A stretch of 64,000 nt of DNA, from positions 310,001-374,000 of the forward strand of contig NZ_JAKWJR010000003.1 of NCBI RefSeq assembly GCF_022761125.1, in the 5' to 3' direction. Made by a program: the position numbers and the translations under genes. Source of the stretch: Nocardioides sp. SR21. GTDB taxonomy: Bacteria; Actinomycetota; Actinomycetes; Propionibacteriales; Nocardioidaceae. Every line of letters begins with the position of its first letter. Position 1 is the first letter of the stretch. Below, one piece after another: positions 20,092-27,808 of the stretch. Below the pieces are notes generated by a model that was not told the DNA's origin, did not search any database, and saw nothing but the letters and a program-made list of their open reading frames with translations.

Positions 20092-20883
20092 ACGGGAGCG
20101 TGTTCGTCGACGAGCACTCCACCGGCCGTCCTCGTAGACGAGCCGCAGCGGCATCGCGAACGTCGCGGAGAGGTTGGTCTCGGTGATGACCTCGTGGATC
20201 GGGCCGGCGGCCATCACAGCGCCCTTGCGGAGCAGCAGCGCATGCGTGAAGCCCGGGGGGATCTCCTCGACGTGGTGGGAGACCAGGACGGTCGCGGGCG
20301 AGGCCGGGTCCTGGGCCAGCACCGCCATCGTGGACACCAGGTCCTCGCGGCCACCGAGGTCGAGACCCGCGGCGGGCTCGTCGAGCAGCAGCAGCTCCGG
20401 GTCGGCCATCAGCGCCCGGGCGATCTGGACCCGCTTGCGCTCGCCCTCGCTGAGCGTGCCGAACGTCCGGTCGGTCAGGTGGAGCGCCCCGACCTCGGTC
20501 AGCAGCTGCGAGGCCCGCTCGTGGTCGAGGTCGTCGTACGCCTCACGCCAGCGCCCGACCACCCCGTAGGACGCCGACACCACCACGTCGTGCACGCGTT
20601 CGCTGCGCGGGATCCGCTCGGCCAGGGCAGCGCTGGTGACACCGATGCGCGGGCGGAGGTCGAAGACGTCGACCGTGCCGAGCACCTCGTCGAGGATGCC
20701 CGCGACCCCGGATGTGGGGTGGATCTGCGCGGACGCGACCTGCAGCAGCGTGGTCTTCCCGGCACCGTTCGGCCCGAGGATCACCCAGCGGTCGTCGGGG
20801 CCGACCCGCCAGCTCACCCGGTCCAGCAGCGTGGCCTGACCGCGCCGGATGGTCACCTCGGCGAAGTCGATCACGGCGGTCAT
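20089..20883 (-). CDS. ABC transporter ATP-binding protein
   Basis: 264 residues from ATG 20883, chosen because TAGGGT lies 7 bases before it; a longer in-frame extension to 20916 is less likely. Walker A GPNGAGKTT, signature LSEGERKRVQIARAL, Walker B LLLLDEPAAGLD and the switch His in LVSHHVEEIP are all present. No permease gene is adjacent, so the partner is unknown; the compact form and the signature resemble ModF/YlmA-type ATPases. Substrate not deduced. Confidence 0.88.
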   Translation of the reverse strand: MTAVIDFAEVTIRRGQATLLDRVSWRVGPDDRWVILGPNGAGKTTLLQVASAQIHPTSGVAGILDEVLGTVDVFDLRPRIGVTSAALAERIPRSERVHDVVVSASYGVVGRWREAYDDLDHERASQLLTEVGALHLTDRTFGTLSEGERKRVQIARALMADPELLLLDEPAAGLDLGGREDLVSTMAVLAQDPASPATVLVSHHVEEIPPGFTHALLLRKGAVMAAGPIHEVITETNLSATFAMPLRLVYEDGRWSARRRTRSR

Positions 20884-20890
20884 GCCGGTC

Positions 20891-20896
20891 ACCCTA
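20891..20896 (-). promoter_or_regulatory. Leaderless-type -10 element of the ABC ATPase
   Basis: TAGGGT on the minus strand, then 7 bases, then ATG at 20883. Confidence 0.55.
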
Positions 20897-20923
20897 TCGA
20901 GACGGTGTTCGTCCATCGCGGCG

Positions 20924-20929
20924 TATCCT
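20924..20929 (+). promoter_or_regulatory. Leaderless-type -10 element of the unknown gene at 20938
   Basis: TATCCT, then 8 bases, then GTG at 20938. It lies 28 bases from the divergent minus-strand hexamer at 20891-20896. Confidence 0.5.
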
Positions 20930-20937
20930 CACGGGCC

Positions 20938-21672
20938 GTGACCACCCTGCTGCCCGACACCGCCCGCCTGGCCTGGTGGGGCACGTCGTGGCTGCGCGGT
21001 CAGGTGGTCACCGACCTCCTCATCGACGCGGTCCTGGGCGACGACGCGACCCACGTCGTGGCCGGGCTGCCGGGCGCCGAGGGTACGGAGACGCTCGTCG
21101 CCGGGCTCGCTCGCCTGCGCGCGCTGGGCGCGACCGAGGTCGGCGCGGCGTTCCCCGTCGAGGGTGACGCGCTCGGGCTGGGCGGACCGCGCGCGTTCAA
21201 CGCGGAGGCGATCGAGGAGGGCGAGGCGGTCGTGGTCTCCGGCACCGGCCTCGGCCTGGTGCCGCAGCGCACCGGCGCCGCGGTCGCGTGGCGAGCGATG
21301 CCCGCCGAGCGCCGCCAGCTCCCGGACGTCGGCGACGCCGATCGCGAGCTCCGGGCCGCACTCCTGGCGACCGCGAACGAGCTGGCCCGTCTCGACGTCG
21401 CGAAGTGGCGACCCGAGGTCGCCGACCGGCTGATGAACCTGCGGCACCGCGAGCCGATCGACGCGCCGCCGGGCGTGCCCGGCCGGTGCGTCGACCTGGC
21501 CGGCCGCGGGCTCCAGGCCACCGAGATCGTGGCGCTCGCGCTGGAGGACGACGGCGGCGCGCTGTCGTCGTACGAGATCGAGCAGCGCCGCTCCGCGCTG
21601 ACGCCCCTGGACCGCGCGGGACGGCGGGCACTCACCGCGGCGTGCTCGCCCGAGGTGTGGCCGCCGGCCTAG
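20938..21672 (+). CDS. Conserved-looking protein of unknown function
   Basis: 244 residues; I do not recognise the family. The start GTG 20938 is supported by a TATCCT hexamer 8 bases upstream. The protein is soluble, with no signal peptide. Ordered-looking blocks include ARLAWWGTSWLRGQVVTDLL, GLPGAEGTETLVAGLARLRALGA, and a C-terminal half rich in Arg, Asp and Glu with helices (VADRLMNLRHREPIDAPPG, SSYEIEQRRSALTPLDRAGR). Codon usage matches its neighbours. The gene ends just before the 26-base palindrome that also ends the convergent VOC gene. Confidence 0.75.
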   Translation: MTTLLPDTARLAWWGTSWLRGQVVTDLLIDAVLGDDATHVVAGLPGAEGTETLVAGLARLRALGATEVGAAFPVEGDALGLGGPRAFNAEAIEEGEAVVVSGTGLGLVPQRTGAAVAWRAMPAERRQLPDVGDADRELRAALLATANELARLDVAKWRPEVADRLMNLRHREPIDAPPGVPGRCVDLAGRGLQATEIVALALEDDGGALSSYEIEQRRSALTPLDRAGRRALTAACSPEVWPPA

Positions 21673-21679
21673 GACTGCT

Positions 21680-21705
21680 GATTCAGGACACTAGTGTCCT
21701 GAATC
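21680..21705. repeat. Perfect 26-base palindrome at a convergent gene junction
   Basis: GATTCAGGACACT is followed immediately by its exact reverse complement, with CTAG at the centre. It covers the stop codon (21691-21693) and last codons of the VOC gene and starts 7 bases after the stop of the unknown gene. It could be a dimeric-regulator operator or a bidirectional terminator stem. Confidence 0.95.
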
Positions 21706-22056
21706 GGAGGTCCAGACCCCGAGCTCGTTGCCGCTCGGGTCGGCGAAGTGGAATCGACGGCCGCCCGGGAAGTCGTACGGCTCCTCGACGATCTGTCCGC
21801 CCGCGGATCGCACCGCGGCCACGCTCGCCTCGAGGTCGTCCGAGAAGAGGATGACCAGCGGCCCGCCCCGGACCACCGCGCCGGAGGGGTTGAGGCCGCC
21901 GACCTCGCCGTCACCGTCGGGGGCGACGATCCCGGCGTAGTCGGGGCCGTAGTCGTTGAAGCGCCAACCGAAGGCGTCCGCGTAGAAGGCCTTCGACGCG
22001 GCCAGGTCGGTGACGTTCAGCTCGATGTAGTCGATCGCGTGATGTGTCGGGGCCAT
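21691..22056 (-). CDS. VOC/glyoxalase-family protein
   Basis: 121 residues, one vicinal-oxygen-chelate repeat pair: DYIELNVTDLAASKAFYADAFGWRF, then ILFSDDLEASVAAVRSAGGQIVEEPYDFPGGRRFHFADPSGNELGVW. It resembles small glyoxalase/bleomycin-resistance proteins that act as dimers and bind a metal; His and Glu ligands are present near the end. The substrate is unknown. The last codons and stop lie inside the palindrome at 21680-21705, so the C-terminal residues SDSGH are partly dictated by it. Confidence 0.88.
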   Translation of the reverse strand: MAPTHHAIDYIELNVTDLAASKAFYADAFGWRFNDYGPDYAGIVAPDGDGEVGGLNPSGAVVRGGPLVILFSDDLEASVAAVRSAGGQIVEEPYDFPGGRRFHFADPSGNELGVWTSDSGH

Positions 22057-22116
22057 GGCTCCAGCATGGACCGGCCCACCGACAGCGCGTCGGCACCGCT
22101 AGCCTCGGGTGCTGAG

Positions 22117-23343
22117 ATGACTGACGCGAACCTCGGGCCACGCCCGGAGACCCTGCTCATCACGCTGACCGGCACCGATCGTCCGGGCGTGACGTCCGCG
22201 GTGTTCACCGCGTTGTCCAGCGCCGGCGTCGAGGTGCTCGACATCGAGCAGATCGTGCTCCGCGGCCGGCTGATCCTCGGCGTGCTGGTCACCGCGCCGC
22301 GGAAGCTGCCGAAGATCATCGAGACGGTCCAGTCGACGGCGTCCGCGCTCGGCATGCACGTCGAGGTCGAGCAGGGCGTCGGCGACAACAAGGCCCGCGG
22401 CGCCGGACGGTCGCACGTCACCGTGATCGGCTCTCCCCTGCACGCCTCCGCGATGGCGGCGGTGGCCGGGCGGATCGCCGACGCGGGCGCGAACATCGAC
22501 CGCATCGAGCGGATGGCGCGCTACCCCGTCACCGCCATCGACCTGCACGTCTCCGGCGCGTCGACCGAGGCACTGCGCACCGTGCTCGCCTCCGAGGCCG
22601 CGCGGCAGTCGATCGACATCGCCGTCCAGCCCGCCTCGCTCATGCGCCGCGGCACCCGGCTGATCGTGATGGACGTCGACTCCACGCTGATCCAGGGCGA
22701 GGTCATCGAGATGCTCGCCGCGCACGCCGGCTTCGAGCCCGAGGTCGCCGAGATCACCGAGGCCGCGATGCGCGGCGAGATCGACTTCGAGGAGTCGCTG
22801 CGCCGCCGGGTCGCGCTGCTCGAGGGGGTACCGGCCACCGCCATCGACGAGGTGTACGACGCCATCGTGCTCGCCCCGGGCGCCCGCACCATGGTGCGGA
22901 CCCTGCGCCGGCTGGGCTACCGGTTCGCGATCGTCTCCGGCGGCTTCAGCCAGATCACCGACCGGCTCGCCGAGGACCTCGGCATCCACTTCGCCCGCGC
23001 CAACGAGCTCGAGATCGCCGACGGGAGGCTGACCGGCCGGATCGTCGGGCCGGTCGTCGACCGGGCCGGCAAGGCGGCAGCGCTGCGGGAGTTCGCCGCC
23101 GAGATCGGCGTACCCGTGGCGGCGGTCATCGCGATCGGCGACGGTGCGAACGACCTCGACATGCTGAACGCCGCCGGGCTTGGCATCGCCTACAACGCCA
23201 AGCCGCTGGTCCGCGACGCCGCGGACACGTCGGTGAACGTCCCCTACCTGGACGCGATCCTGTACCTGCTCGGGATCTCCCGCGAGGAGATCGAGTTCGC
23301 CGACGCCGAGGCGGGCATCGTCACGCCTCGGCCCCCTGTCTGA
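22117..23343 (+). CDS. serB: Phosphoserine phosphatase with N-terminal ACT domains
   Basis: 408 residues from ATG 22117. Two ACT-like domains occupy roughly residues 10-90 and 98-172; the HAD phosphatase follows with MDVDSTLIQGE (nucleophile Asp186), SGGFSQITDRLAEDLG and GDGANDLDML. It makes serine from phosphoserine, and the ACT domains suggest serine feedback. This tandem-ACT architecture is like mycobacterial SerB2. The 3' end overlaps the convergent sigma-factor gene by 23 bases. Confidence 0.95.
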   Translation: MTDANLGPRPETLLITLTGTDRPGVTSAVFTALSSAGVEVLDIEQIVLRGRLILGVLVTAPRKLPKIIETVQSTASALGMHVEVEQGVGDNKARGAGRSHVTVIGSPLHASAMAAVAGRIADAGANIDRIERMARYPVTAIDLHVSGASTEALRTVLASEAARQSIDIAVQPASLMRRGTRLIVMDVDSTLIQGEVIEMLAAHAGFEPEVAEITEAAMRGEIDFEESLRRRVALLEGVPATAIDEVYDAIVLAPGARTMVRTLRRLGYRFAIVSGGFSQITDRLAEDLGIHFARANELEIADGRLTGRIVGPVVDRAGKAAALREFAAEIGVPVAAVIAIGDGANDLDMLNAAGLGIAYNAKPLVRDAADTSVNVPYLDAILYLLGISREEIEFADAEAGIVTPRPPV

Positions 23344-23836
23344 CGGGATCCTCGAGCGCGCGCTTGAGGGTCTCGCGAGCCGCGGCGTACCGTCCGCGCG
23401 CGGTCGACGGGTTGAGCCCGAGCAGCTCCGCGGCCTCGACGATGGTGAAGCCGTCCCAGTGGATGAGCATCACCAGCTCCCGTTGCGCGTCGTGGAGGCG
23501 CAGCACGGCGTCGCGGACGGCGTGCCGATCGGCCGGGTCCGGGTCGGGCCGGGTCGTGGCGATCTCGGCCCGGAGCCGGTCGGTCAGGGACGTACGTCGC
23601 CGCAGCGAGCGGCGGTGGTTCGCGAGCACGTTCGCCGCGATCGTGAACAGCCACATCCGCTGCCGCGCCCGCTCGTCCGGGAGACTCGCCCGGCGGCGCC
23701 AGGCCTGGAGCATGACCTCGCCGAGCAGGTCGGCGGCGTCCTCGCGGACGGAGACCCGTCGCTCGAGGTAGCCGAGGAGGTCCGGCGACGTGCTCCGGAG
23801 CGCTTCGCGGAGCGCTGCTCGCGACTGCGGCGTCAC
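23321..23836 (-). CDS. ECF-type RNA polymerase sigma factor
   Basis: 171 residues from GTG 23836, which overlaps the TGA of the upstream membrane protein. Region 2 is PDLLGYLERRVSVREDAADLLGEVMLQAWRR followed by WLFTIAANVLANHRRS; region 4 is a helix-turn-helix (FTIVEAAELLGLNPSTARGRYAAARETLKRAL). It directs RNA polymerase to a small regulon, probably under control of the co-transcribed membrane protein. Target promoters are unknown. Confidence 0.92.
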   Translation of the reverse strand: MTPQSRAALREALRSTSPDLLGYLERRVSVREDAADLLGEVMLQAWRRRASLPDERARQRMWLFTIAANVLANHRRSLRRRTSLTDRLRAEIATTRPDPDPADRHAVRDAVLRLHDAQRELVMLIHWDGFTIVEAAELLGLNPSTARGRYAAARETLKRALEDPVRQGAEA

Positions 23837-24435
23837 AGCGTGCAGCCGGTCGTGCTGGTGCCGACCATGACCGCGCGGATGTCGAGTCCTTCGGTCGCGA
23901 GGTGCGTCCGGAGGTGGTCGATCACCCAGCGCGACACCGCGGTGACCTCGAGGTCGTCGCCGGTCAGCCGCGGCTGGCGCTCGGCCGGGTCGTCCTGCGC
24001 CGCCCGCACCCGGCGCTCCGCCCCCTGCCACGCGGCGATCGCCTCGTCGCGGTCGACCGCGCCGTAGTCGAAGTCGTCGAGGTAGGCACGCGCCGCGGCC
24101 AGCGTCTCCTCCCGCTCGGCGGCGGTGAACGTGCTGGAGCTCGGCTCACCTTCGCCGGGGGCGAGCTCCTCGGCCCACACCTCGATGCTGCAGGTCTGCC
24201 CGGACGAGGTCGAGAAGGACGGCCAGCCCGGCAGGATCCCGGCCGCGGAGGCCGCCGCCCCCAGCCCCAGGACGCCGGCGGTCACCCCCGCGGCGACCGC
24301 TACGCGACCGGGCCAGCGGCTGCGCGTCCCGGCGGCCTCGGCCGCGGCGACCAGGTCGTGCAGGTCGCGCTCCAGGCGCGGGGTCCGCGGCGTGACGGGC
24401 GGGGCGGACTCGTCGAGCAGCTGGTCGAGATCCAT
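23833..24435 (-). CDS. Membrane-anchored protein paired with the ECF sigma factor
   Basis: 200 residues: a cytoplasmic N-terminus of about 45 residues (MDLDQLLDESAPPVTPRTPRLERDLHDLV), one membrane segment (residues about 44-67, VAVAAGVTAGVLGLGAAASAAGI), and an outer domain of about 130 residues with two Cys (one in SGQTCSIEVW, one near the end in TTGCTL) that could form a disulfide. No zinc-binding anti-sigma motif is present. Its place directly before the sigma gene, with a 4-base overlap, suggests an anti-sigma or sensor role (inference). GAGAGGAAG precedes the ATG. Confidence 0.8.
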   Translation of the reverse strand: MDLDQLLDESAPPVTPRTPRLERDLHDLVAAAEAAGTRSRWPGRVAVAAGVTAGVLGLGAAASAAGILPGWPSFSTSSGQTCSIEVWAEELAPGEGEPSSSTFTAAEREETLAAARAYLDDFDYGAVDRDEAIAAWQGAERRVRAAQDDPAERQPRLTGDDLEVTAVSRWVIDHLRTHLATEGLDIRAVMVGTSTTGCTL

Positions 24436-24504
24436 CGGTCGGCTTCCTCTCGCGTGGTGGCGCTGTCACCTCCTACATGTCCAGCACTCGCGAAAGCGTC
24501 CAGG

Positions 24505-25008
24505 TCAGGCGCGACCGATGTGGAACCCGACGAGGCGCGCGTCCCCCTCGCCGAGGTCGGCCCAGGAGCCGTCGTACTCGAAGACGGCGGCCGCGCTGGT
24601 CGGGTACCCCGCGAACAGCTGCGCGGCCAGCTCGCTGTCGGCGTCGCCGTCGTCGAGCACCTGCGCGAGCGAGGCCATGGTCGGGTTGTGCCCGATGACC
24701 AGCAGCCGGTCGACGTCGTCGCCGACCTCGCGGACCAGGTCGAGGGCGGCGTCGGTCCCGGCGGCGTACAGGCTCCGGTCGAAGTCCGGGTCCAGGGCCC
24801 ACCCGGCGCCCTCGGCGACGCTCGCCCACGTCTCCCGCGTGCGGAGCGCGGCGGAGACCAGGACGTGCTCCGGCTCGAAGCCCGACCCGGACAGCCAGGC
24901 ACCGGCAGCGTGCGCGTCCTGGTGACCGCGGTCGGCCAGCGGGCGGTCGAAGTCGGTGGGTCCGGCCTGCTCGGCCTTCGCGTGCCGCATCACGACGATC
25001 GTCCTCAT
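24505..25008 (-). CDS. SixA-type histidine phosphatase
   Basis: 167 residues. The N-terminal RHAKAE motif supplies the phospho-accepting His, with Arg in RTRETW and the second His in VIGHNP. SixA proteins dephosphorylate phosphohistidine proteins or small phosphate esters. It follows fabI by 31 bases on the same strand and is probably co-transcribed with fabG-fabI, which is not an obvious functional link. Confidence 0.9.
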   Translation of the reverse strand: MRTIVVMRHAKAEQAGPTDFDRPLADRGHQDAHAAGAWLSGSGFEPEHVLVSAALRTRETWASVAEGAGWALDPDFDRSLYAAGTDAALDLVREVGDDVDRLLVIGHNPTMASLAQVLDDGDADSELAAQLFAGYPTSAAAVFEYDGSWADLGEGDARLVGFHIGRA

Positions 25009-25039
25009 GCGGCCACCTTCTCAGCAGCGGGTGCGGCTG

Positions 25040-25813
25040 TCATGCCCCCATGGCGTGAAGGCCGCCGTCGACGTGCACGATCTCGCCGGTCGTCGCCGGG
25101 AAGAGGTCGGACAGCAGCGCGCACACGGCCTTCGCGGTCGGCGTGTGGTCGGCGTTGTCCCACCCCAGCGGAGCGCGATCGCTCCACATCGTGTCGAGGT
25201 CCTCGAACCCCGGGATGGCCTTGGCGGCCAGCGTCTTGAGCGGGCCGGCGGAGACCAGGTTCGACCGGATGCCGTGCGGCCCCAGGTCGCGGGCGAGGTA
25301 GCGCGAGGTCGACTCGAGGGCCGCCTTCGCGACGCCCATCCAGTCGTACGCCGGCCAGGCGACGGTCGCGTCGAACGTCAGCCCGACGATGGACCCGCCC
25401 GGCTGCATCAGCGGGCGGCACGCCTCGGCCAGCGACTTGAGGGAGTACGCCGAGACCTGCACGGCCTGGGCGACGTCCGGCCACGGGCCGGTGAGGAACT
25501 TCCCGCCGAGCAGCGTCTCGGGGTTGCCGTACGCGATCGAGTGCACGACGCCGTCGAGGCCGTCGACGTGCTCACGCACCTGCGCCTCGAGCCCGGCCAG
25601 GTGGTCCTCGTCGGTGACGTCGAGCTCCAGCACCGGGGGCTCGACCGGGAGCCGCTTGGCGATCCGCCGGGTGATGCCCAGCGCCCGCCCGAAGTTGGAG
25701 ATCAGGACGGTCGCGCCCTGCTCCTGCGCGACCTTCGCGGTCGCGAACCCGATGGAGGAGTCCATCGTGACCCCCGCGACGAGGATCCGCTTGCCCTCGA
25801 GGATTCCGCTCAT
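25040..25813 (-). CDS. fabI: Enoyl-[acyl-carrier-protein] reductase (NADH), InhA type
   Basis: 257 residues from ATG 25813, two bases after the fabG stop. It is a divergent SDR with AGVTMDSSIGFATAKVAQEQGA at the cofactor site and the Tyr-x6-Lys pair in AYDWMGVAKAALES (Tyr156, Lys163), the pattern of mycobacterial InhA. It performs the last reduction step of fatty acid elongation. Pairing with fabG as fabG-fabI matches the mabA-inhA order of other actinomycetes. Confidence 0.95.
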   Translation of the reverse strand: MSGILEGKRILVAGVTMDSSIGFATAKVAQEQGATVLISNFGRALGITRRIAKRLPVEPPVLELDVTDEDHLAGLEAQVREHVDGLDGVVHSIAYGNPETLLGGKFLTGPWPDVAQAVQVSAYSLKSLAEACRPLMQPGGSIVGLTFDATVAWPAYDWMGVAKAALESTSRYLARDLGPHGIRSNLVSAGPLKTLAAKAIPGFEDLDTMWSDRAPLGWDNADHTPTAKAVCALLSDLFPATTGEIVHVDGGLHAMGA

Positions 25814-25814
25814 G

Positions 25815-26534
25815 TCAGTGCCCCATTCCGAGTCCACCGTCGACCGGGATCACGGCCCCGGTGACGTACGCCGCGCCGGGGCCGGTCAGCCACAGCACCG
25901 TCTCCGCGATCTCGTCGACCGCGCCGTACCGCCCGAGCGGGACCTGCGCGAGGATCGCGGCCTTCTGGTCGTCGGTGAGCACCCCGGTCATGTCGGTGTC
26001 GATGAAGCCGGGTGCGACGACGTTCGCGGTGATCGAGCGGGACCCGAGCTCGCGCGCGATCGACCGGGCCATGCCCACCAGGCCCGCCTTGGAGGCGGCG
26101 TAGTTGACCTGGCCGGCCGAGCCGAGCAGGCCGACGACCGACGAGATGAAGACGATGCGGCCGCGCTTGAGCCGGAGCATCCCCTTCGAGGCCCGCTTCG
26201 CGAGCCGGAACGAACCGGTGAGGTTGGTGTCGATCACCGACGACCAGTCGTCGTCCGACATCCGCAGCAGGAGGGTGTCGGCGGTGATGCCGGCGTTCGC
26301 GACCAGCACCTCGACCGGTCCGTGCGCGGCCTCGATCTCGGCGAACGCCGCGTCGACCTGCGCGGGGTCGGTGATGTCGCAGCGGACGTCCAGCGCCCCC
26401 TCGGGCGCCCCGCCGCTGCGCGTGGTGATCGCGACCTTGTCGCCGTTGGCGATGAACGCCTCGGCCATGGCGCGGCCGATGCCGCGGTTGCCGCCGGTCA
26501 CCAGGACCGACCTGGGCTCCTGTGCTTCGCTCAC
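25815..26534 (-). CDS. fabG: 3-oxoacyl-[acyl-carrier-protein] reductase
   Basis: 239 residues with SVLVTGGNRGIG, NAGITADTLLLRM, ISSVVGLLGSAGQVNYAASKAG (catalytic Ser, Tyr and Lys) and the usual PVDGGLGMGH end. It is the MabA-type partner of the adjacent enoyl reductase in type II fatty acid synthesis. GTG 26534 follows a TAGCGT hexamer by 7 bases. Confidence 0.95.
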   Translation of the reverse strand: MSEAQEPRSVLVTGGNRGIGRAMAEAFIANGDKVAITTRSGGAPEGALDVRCDITDPAQVDAAFAEIEAAHGPVEVLVANAGITADTLLLRMSDDDWSSVIDTNLTGSFRLAKRASKGMLRLKRGRIVFISSVVGLLGSAGQVNYAASKAGLVGMARSIARELGSRSITANVVAPGFIDTDMTGVLTDDQKAAILAQVPLGRYGAVDEIAETVLWLTGPGAAYVTGAVIPVDGGLGMGH

Positions 26535-26541
26535 GTCCGCG

Positions 26542-26547
26542 ACGCTA
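26542..26547 (-). promoter_or_regulatory. Leaderless-type -10 element of fabG-fabI
   Basis: TAGCGT on the minus strand, 7 bases, then GTG at 26534. Confidence 0.55.
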
Positions 26548-26669
26548 GCGATTACCCCTCAGTACGCCGAACTGTGCTGCCCTCGCCTGAGCCTGCGAGG
26601 CGGAGTCCCAGCGGCCAGGTCGAGTAGCCGCGTGTCCGACGTCAGGAGGACGCGACCGGCGTACCGGAC

Positions 26670-26882
26670 CTAGTCGTCCTCGAGGCGGAAGCCGACCTTC
26701 ATGCCGACCTGGAAGTGCTCCACGGTGCCGTCCTTGATCTGGCCGCGGACCTGGGTGACCTCGAACCAGTCGAGGTGGCGGAGGGTCTTGCCGGCGCGCT
26801 CGACGCCGTTGCGGATCGCAGCGTCGATGCCGTCCGGCGAGGTGCCGACGATCTCCGTGACGCGGTAGGTGCGGTTGGTCAT
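26670..26882 (-). CDS. Dodecin family flavin-binding protein
   Basis: 70 residues from ATG 26882 with AGGAGA just upstream. The sequence is typical of dodecin throughout: TYRVTEIVGTSPDGIDAAI, then LDWFEVTQVRGQIKDG, and VEHFQVGMKVGFRLEDD. The Trp of LDWFEV is the flavin-stacking residue. Dodecins form hollow dodecamers that store or buffer riboflavin, FMN or CoA. Confidence 0.95.
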   Translation of the reverse strand: MTNRTYRVTEIVGTSPDGIDAAIRNGVERAGKTLRHLDWFEVTQVRGQIKDGTVEHFQVGMKVGFRLEDD

Positions 26883-27100
26883 GGTGTCTCCTGATCCGGT
26901 CTGGGTCGTCGAGCCTAGTGGTTGCCGCCGGAGGTCTGTCGTCGGTGGCCCGTGCTTCGGGTGCGTGCTTCGGGTGCGGGCATCGCCAGCCGCCGGAGCG
27001 ATGCCGTCCTGGGTCGTCCGGCGAGCGACGGCCCTGCTGGGAGGTGCGTGCCCGGGATGCGGGACGCCAGGCGGCCCTCCGGTGGCAGGCACCCGCGACG

Positions 27101-27106
27101 TACAGT
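27101..27106 (+). promoter_or_regulatory. Leaderless-type -10 element of the DUF3099 gene
   Basis: TACAGT, 6 bases, then ATG at 27113. Confidence 0.55.
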
Positions 27107-27112
27107 GGAGCA

Positions 27113-27454
27113 ATGGCCCGGGACCTGCGTCGCGACCGCGACGAGGCGGTGCGGATCACCACGGCGTCCTCGAACCGCCAGGACGAGATCTGGGCGCGCC
27201 AGCGGCGCTACCTCTTCTCGATGGTCATCCGCACGGCCTGCTTCCTGGGCGCCATCGTCGCCACCGGATGGCTGCGGTGGACGCTGGTCGCGGGCGCCGT
27301 GCTGCTGCCGTACATCGCCGTCGTGATGGCCAACGCGGTCTCGTCGAAGGACGACGGGATCGACCTTCAGGAGGGCTTCAACGGCCGGATCCTGGGCCCC
27401 GGGGCCGACGATGATCGTCCGTCGGACTCCCTAGGAGATCACCCGGACGCGTGA
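27113..27454 (+). CDS. DUF3099 family membrane protein
   Basis: 113 residues. A basic N-terminal segment (RRDRDEAVRITTASSNRQDEIWARQRRYL) precedes two membrane helices (FSMVIRTACFLGAIVATGWL and WTLVAGAVLLPYIAVVMANAV); the tail is acidic. This is the pattern of DUF3099, widespread in actinomycetes and of unknown function. A TACAGT hexamer precedes the ATG by 6 bases. The 230 bases upstream, shared with the divergent dodecin gene, hold a 13-base tandem duplication (GTGCTTCGGGTGC) but no gene I can support. Confidence 0.88.
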   Translation: MARDLRRDRDEAVRITTASSNRQDEIWARQRRYLFSMVIRTACFLGAIVATGWLRWTLVAGAVLLPYIAVVMANAVSSKDDGIDLQEGFNGRILGPGADDDRPSDSLGDHPDA

Positions 27455-27500
27455 CACAATCGCCAGCGCGAGCCGGGTCTCCCCCGTTCCGGTTCGCCGA

Positions 27501-27536
27501 GGTGCCGGACGGCTTCCCCCGTGGCTGTCCGGCACC
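27501..27536 (+). terminator. Strong hairpin between DUF3099 gene and Cys-rich mini-protein gene
   Basis: GGTGCCGGACGGC (27501-27513) pairs with GCTGTCCGGCACC (27524-27536) as a 13-bp stem with one G-U pair and a 10-base loop. There is no U-tract. It may end the upstream transcript or act in the leader of the next gene, whose ATG is 22 bases downstream. Confidence 0.5.
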
Positions 27537-27558
27537 ACGCATTTCCCGAAAGGTACGC

Positions 27559-27765
27559 ATGACCGAGAACGAGGCCCCGGACGTCGCCGTCTGCTCGGCC
27601 AAGGGCTGCACGACTCCCGCCGCGTGGGAGCTGCTCTGGAACAACCCCAAGCTGCACACCCCGGACCGTCGCAAGGTCTGGCTGGCGTGTGACGAGCACC
27701 GGCAGTCGCTGTCGGACTTCCTGGGCTCGCGGAAGTTCCTGAAGGACGTGCAGCCGCACACCTGA
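27559..27765 (+). CDS. Small Cys-rich (zinc-ribbon-like) actinobacterial protein
   Basis: 68 residues from ATG 27559 with AAAGG upstream. Two clusters, VCSAKGCTTPA and WLACDEHRQ, give Cys-x4-Cys and Cys-x2-His, a plausible Zn site. The middle (LLWNNPKLHTPDRRKVW) is very characteristic and I recall it as conserved among actinomycetes, but the function is unknown. It lies between the DUF3099 gene and moaA, with a strong hairpin in its leader. Confidence 0.8.
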   Translation: MTENEAPDVAVCSAKGCTTPAAWELLWNNPKLHTPDRRKVWLACDEHRQSLSDFLGSRKFLKDVQPHT

Positions 27766-27808
27766 GTGCGCTGAGCCCACCAGTCGCGACGCCCTGGCGC
27801 GGTCGGGA

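Noticed and set aside
26883..27112. A gene in the dodecin-DUF3099 spacer
   Set aside because: Frames there have no plausible start or conserved text; only a 13-base tandem duplication and promoter-like hexamers are seen.
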